Source of the DNA: Nocardia vaccinii NBRC 15922
Lineage (GTDB): Bacteria; Actinomycetota; Actinomycetes; Mycobacteriales; Mycobacteriaceae
DNA: 64,000 nt
NCBI RefSeq assembly: GCF_001613305.1
Contig: NZ_BDCC01000049.1
Span: 1-64,000, forward strand
Direction: 5' to 3'
Numbering within the stretch: the stretch's first letter is position 1; each line of letters starts with the position of its first letter. Shown here one piece after another: positions 36,190-44,370 of the stretch. The notes beneath the pieces were generated by a model. That model was not told where the DNA came from. It made no database searches and saw only the letters and a program-made list of their open reading frames with translations. A program made the position numbers and the translations under genes.

Positions 36190-37806
36190 GTGCACTCGCT
36201 GTACTGGCGCCGGGTCGCGGTTCGCAGTGCGATGGCGTCGGAACCAGGAAGCCCTGAGATGGACGAGGCCGCCGGGTCCGCCGGGAGTGATCAGCCGCAG
36301 GCCGTGGCCGCTGATTCCGATGGGCGCGATCTCCTGCAGGCCGGTGCCGCCGCCTATCAGGGCGGCGATGCGGCGGGCGCGCTGCGGATCTTCGAAGATG
36401 CGGCACAGTCCACCTCGGGCCGAATGCGGTTGGCGGCCATGGTCAATGCGGCGAGCATGGCCGACGAGCTCGGCGAGCACCGCCGCGCGGTGACCTGGTT
36501 CCGCACCGCGCTGGCCGAGATGCCCGCCGATGCCGGTGCGATGCGGCCCACCGCCCTGCTCGATATGTCACAGGCGCTGCAACACCTCGGCGATCTGGAC
36601 GAGGCACAGGCCGCGCTGACGCAGGCGCGATCGCTGCTCACGGACGATCCCGAGCACGGCATGCTGCGGGTGGCCTGCCTGCTGTCGTGCACCGCGGTGG
36701 CCATCCATCGCCGGCAATGGGTGCGCGCCGTTGATCTGGCGACCGAATCCCTCGATGCCGCACGGCGTTTCGCGCCGCAACTGGCCGGACATCCGCTGAT
36801 GAATCTGGCCGCGGCCTACTTCGAGACCGGTCGCGGCGAATTGGCCCTGGACTTCGCGCAGCAGGCGCTCGATGCCTTCGGAGCGGCCCGGGACCACAAC
36901 GGTGTCGCCGAGACCCAGCAGAACCTCGCGCTCATGCACATCCGATCGGGGCACCCGCAGGAGGCGGAGCCGCTGCTGACGGCGAGCCAGACGTATTTCG
37001 AACGGCACGGGCTGGGCCCGCGAGCAGGGATCGGCCTGAAGGCACAGGGTTTCGCCGCTGAGATGCGCGGCGCGGACGCACGAGCGTACGAGCTGTACGG
37101 GCGCAGCCTCGCGCAGTTCACCGCCTCGGGCGCGGTGCTGGAGGCCGCTGAGGCGCGCATTCGCGTTGCGACGGCGGCTTTTTCGCTGGGTCGTCACGAC
37201 GAGGCAGCTCGACTGCTCGGGGAGTCGTTTCGGGTATTCGCCGAGCACGGGCTCGGTTTGCACTGCGCACAGATCGATTTCTGGCATGCGCGGCTGCTCG
37301 AATCGACGCTCGACGACGCCCGGTCCGACCCGTACAGACTCGCCGAGGCCCTCCGGCTCGCGGTGCTGTCCGCGCTGGCCATCGACGCCGTGCGCCACAC
37401 TTTCCGCAGCGGCGAACAACGCCACCGCTGGAACCGCGAACTCGCCGAACCCGCCATGCGGGCCGCATTCCGGCTCGCCTACCTCCGCGGTGACGCCCGG
37501 CTCGTCGCCGATCTCATAGAAACCCAATGCGCCGGGGCCACAGTGCGACTCACCGAACAGACACCCGAAAACCCGGCGAGCCGCTGGACGACGCTGGAAC
37601 CACAGGAACCGCCCGACGCGCTCACCGGGAGCCTGACCCTGGCCGCCGCCTTGGCCGAGGTCGCGGCGGGGGAGGGGATCGCCATCGCTCCGCCGCCGCG
37701 CCTGCGGTACGAACCGGGCGGCCGCATCGTCCTGGACGACTACATCACCGAGGCCGAACTCCGGTACGGGCGTCGCATCCGCGACGACCGGATGCTGCCA
37801 CTGTGA
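36190..37806 (+). CDS. tetratricopeptide-repeat protein of a CHAT/TPR gene set
   Basis: This protein of about 538 residues consists mostly of TPR-like helical hairpins from about residue 45 to 450 (for example LLQAGAAAYQGGDAAGALRI, AYFETGRGELALDFAQQALD, LMHIRSGHPQEAEPLL). It ends in a separate acidic C-terminal segment. TPR proteins in such sets usually present targets to, or restrain, the CHAT protease. AGGAG lies 8 bases before the GTG at 36190; ATGs at 36232 and 36259 are possible later starts. It follows the second gene after 116 bp and overlaps the CHAT gene by GTGA. Confidence 0.82.
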   Translation: MHSLYWRRVAVRSAMASEPGSPEMDEAAGSAGSDQPQAVAADSDGRDLLQAGAAAYQGGDAAGALRIFEDAAQSTSGRMRLAAMVNAASMADELGEHRRAVTWFRTALAEMPADAGAMRPTALLDMSQALQHLGDLDEAQAALTQARSLLTDDPEHGMLRVACLLSCTAVAIHRRQWVRAVDLATESLDAARRFAPQLAGHPLMNLAAAYFETGRGELALDFAQQALDAFGAARDHNGVAETQQNLALMHIRSGHPQEAEPLLTASQTYFERHGLGPRAGIGLKAQGFAAEMRGADARAYELYGRSLAQFTASGAVLEAAEARIRVATAAFSLGRHDEAARLLGESFRVFAEHGLGLHCAQIDFWHARLLESTLDDARSDPYRLAEALRLAVLSALAIDAVRHTFRSGEQRHRWNRELAEPAMRAAFRLAYLRGDARLVADLIETQCAGATVRLTEQTPENPASRWTTLEPQEPPDALTGSLTLAAALAEVAAGEGIAIAPPPRLRYEPGGRIVLDDYITEAELRYGRRIRDDRMLPL

Positions 37807-39146
37807 CCGAGTGCGGCGAGGGAACCATTGAACACAGCACCATCGGTCGCAGCGGAGCCGAGCGTCGGCGAGGCGCGGCTGTGACCGGCTCGCACCAGCC
37901 GACGGTGCTGGTCCGCATGGCCGACGCCGGCGATCACTATGTTTCGTGGCGCTGGCAGGACGACAGCGCGAGCGCGGGGGTGGCGGCGATACCCGAGGCG
38001 CAGGTGGGCGAGGCCGTGGCCCGCGTGCGTGCGGCACTGCCCGACCCCTCCGCCGAGCGAATCGAATATGCCCTGACCGCAGGGGCGTTCGCCGGCTACG
38101 ACGCCGAACACGACCTCGCCCAGGCGTTGTCGCGAACGCTGCTACCGTACGGTCTCGCCGCGCAGCTGTACGACCTGCACATCCGTGGCGTGCGGCCGCA
38201 CATCAGACTGCAGCCCGCGCCCCGGACGGCGCAGATCCCCTGGGAACTGCTGGCGCCCGATCCGGGCCTGCGCCTGCTCGACATCGCCGATATCAGCCAG
38301 CTCGCACCGACCGGCCTGGTTCATGCGCCCGGGCGCACCGCACGATCCTGGACCCAAACCCGGGAACTGCCGGTCGTCGCCGTGCTCGACCCCCGAGTCC
38401 CGGGATTCCGCGCGGATTCGGCCCTCGGCTCGGTGCTTGGGCGGATGTCGGCGCACGCGCCGCTCGCCGAGCATATCGGCCGATACCTCACCCGCGATCG
38501 CCTGCGACCGGCGGTATCGGATCCCGTGGAGATCTTTCGCCGTGACGACCAGGATCGGGCCTGGCTGGGCGCAGCACTGCGGGCCGGTGCCTCCCGGCTG
38601 CTCTATGTCGGCCACGTGACCGCGGCGGCGCCCGAGTCCGGGCGCAGCGAGAACGCGCGCCTGCACCTCGCGTGCACGGCCGACAACCCCGGCTTCGCCA
38701 CGCCGGAGCGCACCCACAGGCCACTGTCGGCCAAGGATCTCATCCTGGGAAGCCACACCCTCGACGGCGAGCCGCGGACCGGTCCCGAGCTGTGGCCGAT
38801 TCCGAGCCGCGTGGCGCTGATCGCCTGCGAGAGCGGTGGCGACCTGCGCTTCGGCGAGACGCTCGGCCTGCTGGCCGCCATGATCAACGGTGGCGCCGAA
38901 CTCGTCACGGTCGGCCGCTGGGCACTTCCCACCGATCTCGCCTATCGGCGCTTCGCGGGCATGGACGCCGACTGCCGCCCGCTGCAGGAGACCGTCTGCG
39001 CCATCGATACCGCCCATGAACAGCCCAACCCCATCGCGGCGCTCATGCGATGGCAACGCGAGCGCCTCGCCGCCTGGCGCGAGGAGCGCTCGGTGCGCGA
39101 TTCCCCGCTGCTGTGGGCGGCGTTCGCCACCGTCACTACCGGTTAG
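37803..39146 (+). CDS. CHAT-domain (caspase-like) protease
   Basis: This is a 447-residue protein. The C-terminal two thirds form a CHAT domain with IPWELLAPDPGLRLLDIADI and the His-Cys dyad, His in LLYVGHVTAA and Cys in VALIACESGGDLRFGE. Late motifs (GGAELVTVGRWALPTD) also fit. CHAT proteases cleave partner proteins in programmed death and antiviral systems, including separase-like TPR-CHAT. Here protease and TPR are on separate chains. The GTG at 37803 overlaps the TPR stop (GTGA); a GTG at 37881 preceded by CGAGGCG is an alternative start. Confidence 0.88.
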   Translation: MTECGEGTIEHSTIGRSGAERRRGAAVTGSHQPTVLVRMADAGDHYVSWRWQDDSASAGVAAIPEAQVGEAVARVRAALPDPSAERIEYALTAGAFAGYDAEHDLAQALSRTLLPYGLAAQLYDLHIRGVRPHIRLQPAPRTAQIPWELLAPDPGLRLLDIADISQLAPTGLVHAPGRTARSWTQTRELPVVAVLDPRVPGFRADSALGSVLGRMSAHAPLAEHIGRYLTRDRLRPAVSDPVEIFRRDDQDRAWLGAALRAGASRLLYVGHVTAAAPESGRSENARLHLACTADNPGFATPERTHRPLSAKDLILGSHTLDGEPRTGPELWPIPSRVALIACESGGDLRFGETLGLLAAMINGGAELVTVGRWALPTDLAYRRFAGMDADCRPLQETVCAIDTAHEQPNPIAALMRWQRERLAAWREERSVRDSPLLWAAFATVTTG

Positions 39147-39315
39147 CCAAGTTGGCGCCACGCCGCGTTGCCCTGCGTTCATCCCCGGACTGTGGCACTC
39201 GATGCCCGTCGGTGACCCGCGATGAGACAGGCGGGTAACGATGCGATCCGGTGGTGCGAAATCAAGACAGTGATCTGTGGAGATCACGGTAGAGGAACTG
39301 ACCAGGGGGGACACC

Positions 39316-39927
39316 ATGCGTTGCGCACTGTCCGAGCACGCTCCACGCACCGCCGGCCGACTCGCGCGGCGAACAGGGGCGGGGCTGCTCGCTGTGTTCG
39401 CTGGTGCGGCCGTGATCAGCGGATGCTCGGCCTCGTCCCCCTCGTTGTCCCCGGGCACATCGGCGATCTCCGGCACGACGTCGGCCGCCGCCGGTCCGCC
39501 CGATACCTCTGGTACGCCTGCCCCGTCCCACGACGAAACGCCGTCGCAGGCCCAGATCACTTCCTCGCAGACAGCAGCCCCGCAGCCGTTCACCTCTGTC
39601 CCGGCGACCAGCGCGCAGCAGCCGACGGCGAACCACCCGGCGTCCGGCACTCCTTTTCCTGGTGAGGGACTGACCGCCCAGCAGGCCACCGACCTGCAAG
39701 GGTCCGTGGACGGCGGCCACCAGCCGTGGCGCCTGGACCGCGTGCAGGTCGCAAAGTCCTTCGTACAGGGGCGATTCGGCTGGACCAGCGTGCGAACGAG
39801 CACCGGTGCGCCGATGGTCGTCTTCGTCACCGATCAGGACGGCAGCAGGGTCGCATTGCACCTCGCCCAACCCGCGACGCAAGGCGACCACGGCATCTGG
39901 ATCGTCGACAGCGGCGTCTGGAGCTGA
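39316..39927 (+). CDS. putative lipoprotein with Ser/Thr/Pro-rich stalk
   Basis: This is a 203-residue exported protein. A basic start and hydrophobic helix lead to a lipobox (AVISGCSAS). About 85 residues of Ser/Thr/Pro/Ala-rich stalk follow, then a small C-terminal domain (RLDRVQVAKSFVQGRFGWTS, then GDHGIWIVDSGVW). GGGGGGA lies before the ATG at 39316. Function is unknown. It follows the CHAT gene by 169 bp on the same strand but is probably a separate unit. Confidence 0.72.
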   Translation: MRCALSEHAPRTAGRLARRTGAGLLAVFAGAAVISGCSASSPSLSPGTSAISGTTSAAAGPPDTSGTPAPSHDETPSQAQITSSQTAAPQPFTSVPATSAQQPTANHPASGTPFPGEGLTAQQATDLQGSVDGGHQPWRLDRVQVAKSFVQGRFGWTSVRTSTGAPMVVFVTDQDGSRVALHLAQPATQGDHGIWIVDSGVWS

Positions 39928-40073
39928 CCCGGACCATGGACCTGCCGCTGGTCGCTGGGTGGGCCCATCCGGATCCGGACGCCGCGCGCAGCTCGACAAT
40001 CGATGTGGCCGAGTAGGCGCGGTTCGGCTGCCATCCAGCGCCGATGGCGCTGTGTAGTCGCCACGACCGAAGT

Positions 40074-40985
40074 TCAGATGCCTAAGTGGCCGCCGAAACT
40101 GGTGTGGCCGCCGACCCCGTAGCTGGTGTGGCCGCCGATGGAGGGAGTCGGGCGCGGCGGATCCGGAATCTTTCGAGAGTCGACCCATGAGCCCGGTGTG
40201 ACCGCGCGCCACCAGGTTTCGAAATCGATGCCATTGGCCTGCTCGGATTCCACACGATCGTGATCGTTCCAGCGCACCGTGTAGCCACCGTAGGTCTTCC
40301 GCAGAATCTGCGTGAGTGTGGCGATGGTCATCGTCGAATCGTTCGCGCGGAAAACGTGAACGACCTGGTCGGCTTCATCGACCTCGTAGCGCCAACGAGT
40401 TTGCTCGGCCAGCGCGTGGAACTGCTTGTCCCGCTCGGCTTTTCGCTTGAGGGCTGCCCACCTTTGCGCCGCTTGTTCCTGCGCCTGCACCTCCGCTTGC
40501 TGTATGCGTGTTGCGATCAGCTCCCGGACGGGCCGATATTCCCCGTCGATATCGTGCAGCTGCTCCCGGAACTCGTCGAACGCCCGCCGCAGCCCCGAGC
40601 GGTCGAACCGTCGACGGGCCGCTCGCCAGCCGTACCCCCGTCGCAGACTCGGCCGATCGCCTCCGACGATCCGCAGCCCGAGGTGATGGACAAGCCGTAC
40701 TTCGGCGGCGCGCAGCGCGTCCTGGGCGGACGCTTGGGCCTGGGACCACCGGGCGAATTCGTCCGCGGTTGCCTGGATCTCGATGCGCGAGGCGCCGGCG
40801 GTGTTGGGCCGTTCCCTTGTGAAGGTGGTCCACTCGTTCCCCAGCCAAAAATCCCGGTGTGAGGTGGGCTCGAGTACGTACATCTCGAAAGTCGTCGGAC
40901 GCGAGTCGAAATTCCCACGCCGCCACTTCTTCGCCAGGACGGGCTCGGGCCGGGAGACGTAGCGGTGCAGCATCACCGAAACCAT
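40074..40985 (-). CDS. hypothetical protein with coiled coil and GGHTS repeats
   Basis: This 303-residue protein has no family I recognise. The central part (about residues 130-200) is a charged, Gln-rich helix likely to form a coiled coil (IQQAEVQAQEQAAQRWAALK). The C-terminus holds repeated Gly-His units (GGHTSYG, GGHTSFGG, GHLG) preceded by a Pro-rich segment, which could bind metal. GGGAGGA precedes the ATG at 40985. There is no signal peptide or membrane segment. Confidence 0.65.
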   Translation of the reverse strand: MVSVMLHRYVSRPEPVLAKKWRRGNFDSRPTTFEMYVLEPTSHRDFWLGNEWTTFTRERPNTAGASRIEIQATADEFARWSQAQASAQDALRAAEVRLVHHLGLRIVGGDRPSLRRGYGWRAARRRFDRSGLRRAFDEFREQLHDIDGEYRPVRELIATRIQQAEVQAQEQAAQRWAALKRKAERDKQFHALAEQTRWRYEVDEADQVVHVFRANDSTMTIATLTQILRKTYGGYTVRWNDHDRVESEQANGIDFETWWRAVTPGSWVDSRKIPDPPRPTPSIGGHTSYGVGGHTSFGGHLGI

Positions 40986-41329
40986 CGCGATCCTCCCTCA
41001 CGGGTATCTGTCCACGATAGCGCCGGAACGCCGGGTCCGGTGCTGACCGGGGATCGTTTGCGCCGCAACCCCATTTACCGTCTGCCACATCTGCTTCACT
41101 GCAGTGATGGTCACGATCGGTGCCGGGGCCGGGAGGTGGTACCTGAACGTCGTGCCGATCCTGCCGCGCTCGAGGGCCGAACGCGCGAAAGGGCCTTCTG
41201 CCCGGAAGAAGGTTCAGGGCGGATTCGGCGTTCGGCCATCAGTGTCTCGTCGTGACCTGTTCATCCAAGGCTCAGCTGTGCGAGTGCCGTGAGACATGCG
41301 CAGGAAATCCTCGGAACGATTGTTTCACT
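40986..41329. other. intergenic region of about 345 bp
   Basis: No gene recognised; short open frames only. It contains the divergent promoters for the GGHTS-repeat protein and the phosphoesterase pair. Confidence 0.4.
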
Positions 41330-42598
41330 GTGACCAATTTTATCGACAGACCGACCAGTCGCCGACAGGTACTCGCCGGCGCTGCCGGACTCGCCGTGGC
41401 CGCGGCAGCAGGCACGAACACCGCACGAGCCGACAGTTCACTTCCCGCTCCGGCGAATTCGGGCATCGACCACATCGTCGTGGTCATGATGGAGAACCGA
41501 TCCTTCGACCACTATCTCGGTTGGCTGCCCGGCGCCAACGGCAACCAGGCCGGGCTGAGCTTCACCGACCGGAACGGCGTCGCGCAGCGGACCTTCCACC
41601 TGGCCACCACCCAGGGCTGCCAGTACAACGATCCGGACCACTCCTTCGAGGGTGGCCGGGTCGAATACAACAACGGCGCCTGTGACGGGTGGCTGCGGGC
41701 TGGGACGAACGACCTCTTCTCGATCGGCTACTACCTGCCGCAGGACCTGGCTTTCTACAGCAACGCCGCGCCGGCCTGGACGGTGTGCGACAACTACTTC
41801 TCCGCCATCATGGCCGAGACCTACCCCAACCGCTTCTATCAGCATGCGGCGCAAACGGATCGGATCCACAACTCGACGACGATCTCGACGCTGCCCACGA
41901 TCTGGGACCGGCTCGCCGCCGCGGGCGTCAGCGGCCGCTATTACTTCACCGACGTCCCGTTCACCGTTATGTGGGGCACGAAGTACCTGTCGATCAGCCG
42001 CCCTTACACGGAGTTCCTCGCTGCCTGCGCGGCCGGCACGCTGCCGTCGGTCTCGTTCATCGACCCGAAGTTTCTCGACGAGGACACCGGCACCTCCGCT
42101 GACGACCATCCGCACGCCGACATCCGGGCCGGGCAGGCATTCCTCGATCAGGTGTATCAGGCTGTCACCAAGAGTCCGGCCTGGGGCCGCACCCTGCTGA
42201 TCATCAACTACGACGAGTGGGGCGGTTTCTTCGATCACGTGCCGCCGCAGACCGCACCGGATGCCAACCCCGCCTGGGGATTGCGTGGATTCCGGGTGCC
42301 GTGTCTGGTCATCTCGCCCCGCGCCCGCCGGGGCCACGTCGCGCACAACGTGTACGACCACACCTCGGTGCTCAAGGCGATCGAATGGCGTTGGAACCTC
42401 TCGCCGCTGACCCCCCGGGACGCGGCCGCCCGCAATATCGCCGAGGTGCTCGATTTCGGTGCGACGCCGAATTTGTCTGCGCCGCAATGGAATGTGCCGC
42501 CATTCCTCGGCGGTGTCTGCGCCCCGTCGGTGGTGGCCGACTTCGAACAGTGGAATGCGCTTCGCGCCCTGGGTAACTCGCTCGGCTGGAGTTTCTGA
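41330..42598 (+). CDS. Tat-exported phosphoesterase (phospholipase C / acid phosphatase family)
   Basis: This is a 422-residue exported enzyme of the bacterial phospholipase C/AcpA family in the alkaline-phosphatase superfamily. A twin-arginine signal (TSRRQVLAGAAGLAVAAAAG) is present. The metal-binding core begins with IVVVMMENRSFDHYLGWLPG and ends with LLIINYDEWGGFFDHVPPQ and YDHTSVLKAIEWRW. The GTG at 41330 puts the twin arginines about 11 residues in; the longer frame from 41252 has no reason to be used. It hydrolyses phosphodiesters or phosphomonoesters outside the membrane. Its stop overlaps the next start (TGATG), so the two phosphoesterases are made together. Confidence 0.88.
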   Translation: MTNFIDRPTSRRQVLAGAAGLAVAAAAGTNTARADSSLPAPANSGIDHIVVVMMENRSFDHYLGWLPGANGNQAGLSFTDRNGVAQRTFHLATTQGCQYNDPDHSFEGGRVEYNNGACDGWLRAGTNDLFSIGYYLPQDLAFYSNAAPAWTVCDNYFSAIMAETYPNRFYQHAAQTDRIHNSTTISTLPTIWDRLAAAGVSGRYYFTDVPFTVMWGTKYLSISRPYTEFLAACAAGTLPSVSFIDPKFLDEDTGTSADDHPHADIRAGQAFLDQVYQAVTKSPAWGRTLLIINYDEWGGFFDHVPPQTAPDANPAWGLRGFRVPCLVISPRARRGHVAHNVYDHTSVLKAIEWRWNLSPLTPRDAAARNIAEVLDFGATPNLSAPQWNVPPFLGGVCAPSVVADFEQWNALRALGNSLGWSF

Positions 42599-43731
42599 TG
42601 ATCAGAGCGACTCTGCGACGGCGAATTCCGTTCCGCGGCATCGGATCGCTGGTGGCCGTACTGGGCCTGCTGGCCGGCCTGGCCGTAATCGGTCAGGGTG
42701 GCCGGTCGGCGAGTGCAGCTCCGGCGCCGGCCGCACCCGGTCACATCTTCCTCATTCAGCTCGAGAACAAGGGCTACGACGAGACCTGGGGCCCCAGCTC
42801 GGCAGCCCCGTATCTGAGCGAGACCCTGCGCTCGCAGGGCGTGCTGTTGTCCCAGTACTACGGCATCGGGCACAACAGCCTCGACAACTACATCGCGCAG
42901 TTGTCGGGCCAAGGCCCGAACGCCGAGACTCAGGCCGACTGCCAGATCTACAACAATTTCGCCGGAGCCGGCACCGTGCCACCGGGCCAGGCCGTCGGTC
43001 AGGGATGTGTGTATCCGGCATCGGTGCCCACCCTGGCCGGCCAGCTCACCGCATCGGGCCGGAGCTGGAAGGGCTATATGGAGGATATGGGCACGCCGTG
43101 CTCGCATCCTGCGCTCGGTACTCGGGATCAGACCCAGAAGGCCACCACGACCAGTCAGTACGCGACTCGGCACAACCCGTTCGTGTACTTCCACCAGATC
43201 ATCGACTCGCCGGACTGCCAGGCCCGGGACGTGGATCTCAGTGCGCTGAAGACCGATCTGGCAAGTGTGCAGACCACGCCGAACTTCGCCTTCCTCACGC
43301 CCGACCTGTGCAACGACGGGCACGACTCGCCGTGTGTGACAGGCGCACCCGGCGGTCTGGCCTCGGCGGACGCGTGGCTGCAGCGGTGGGTGCCGGTGAT
43401 CACCTCGTCCCCGGCCTTCCAGCAGGACGGTCTGCTGATCATCACCTTCGACGAGTCGGACGGCCCGCAGCAGGACGCCTCCGCGTGCTGTGGTGAAGGC
43501 CCCGGGCCGAACGCCGCACTGCCCGGGCTGACCGGTCCGGGAGGCGGCCGGGTCGGCGCCCTGGCCATCTCGCCGAAGTTCATCACCCCCGGAACCTGGA
43601 GCGACACGCCGTACAACCACTACTCGCTGCTGGCCAGCCTGGAAGACAAGTTCGGACTGCCACATCTCGGTTACGCCGCCGCGCCCGGCCTGCCGCGATT
43701 CGGCACCGACGTCTTCAACCGGCGGAACTGA
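42598..43731 (+). CDS. secreted SapM-like acid phosphatase / phosphoesterase
   Basis: This is a 377-residue enzyme with a Sec-type signal peptide (VAVLGLLAGLAVIGQGG, then an ASA-A-type cleavage region). The phosphoesterase core has HIFLIQLENKGYDETWG, LLIITFDESDGPQQDA and YNHYSLLASLEDKFG. The pattern is close to mycobacterial SapM and related PI3P/acid phosphatases. It is coupled to the Tat-exported paralogue by overlapping codons, which gives the operon two export routes for related activities. A strong hairpin follows. Confidence 0.88.
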   Translation: MIRATLRRRIPFRGIGSLVAVLGLLAGLAVIGQGGRSASAAPAPAAPGHIFLIQLENKGYDETWGPSSAAPYLSETLRSQGVLLSQYYGIGHNSLDNYIAQLSGQGPNAETQADCQIYNNFAGAGTVPPGQAVGQGCVYPASVPTLAGQLTASGRSWKGYMEDMGTPCSHPALGTRDQTQKATTTSQYATRHNPFVYFHQIIDSPDCQARDVDLSALKTDLASVQTTPNFAFLTPDLCNDGHDSPCVTGAPGGLASADAWLQRWVPVITSSPAFQQDGLLIITFDESDGPQQDASACCGEGPGPNAALPGLTGPGGGRVGALAISPKFITPGTWSDTPYNHYSLLASLEDKFGLPHLGYAAAPGLPRFGTDVFNRRN

Positions 43732-43736
43732 ACCGC

Positions 43737-43774
43737 GGACGGGGCCGGTCACCCATCCGAGCCCGGCCCCGTCC
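43737..43774 (+). terminator. strong hairpin after the phosphoesterase operon
   Basis: A perfect 12-bp stem (GGACGGGGCCGG / CCGGCCCCGTCC) with a 14-base loop begins 6 bp after the stop codon and is followed by a short pyrimidine/TTAT stretch. It fits an intrinsic or high-GC terminator. Confidence 0.85.
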
Positions 43775-44370
43775 CCTTATTCGGTAGCTGATCTCCGACA
43801 GATCGAAATACTGAGGGCGACTACGTTATTCACCGACTCCTCGACATCGGTGGCGCGCTCGGGGCGAGACGGGCGGTAGGGACGGGCCTGTCTACCGTGT
43901 CCTCGGACGTGGGCCCGCCGCGGCCCTCATCGCCGGGTCTCGTCGCGATCGTCATCTGGTCCGGGGTTCCGGCTCGGGTCGTAGCTGGGGGAAGCGGCGC
44001 TGCAGCTGTCGACGGCCGGATATTTGCGGGCGGCCGCGAGGCCAGGTCCATCCGGCGAAGTGGAATCCGGCCTGCAATCGACCTGCTCGCGTTTGTGATG
44101 TCCGGCAAGCGGCTTCGACAGCGCTGTGCGGAACGACGAACGCGCGCAAGGAGTTTCCGCTAATCTACAACCCGTACCGGTCCGGAGTGCCGAAGCTCGG
44201 CAAGCATCCGCGCACCGATGAGTTCGTGACGTCAACCGAGTTGCAGCGACATGTGGGAGGGGACAAGAACTTCTGCGGCGGCATCGCCTACAGCGTCCGA
44301 CCGCCACATCACGCCCAGCTCTTCCTTCGACCAGGTAACTGACTCGGCACATCGAAAGGCAGGTCCCACG
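43775..44370. other. intergenic region of about 595 bp
   Basis: No gene recognised. Short frames occur on both strands without ribosome binding sites; the last 200 bp hold the monooxygenase promoter. Confidence 0.4.

Noticed and set aside
38142..39830. A 562-residue leftward open frame over the CHAT and lipoprotein genes
   Set aside because: It is an antisense shadow of genes with clear CHAT and lipobox motifs; the translation is low-complexity and matches no family.
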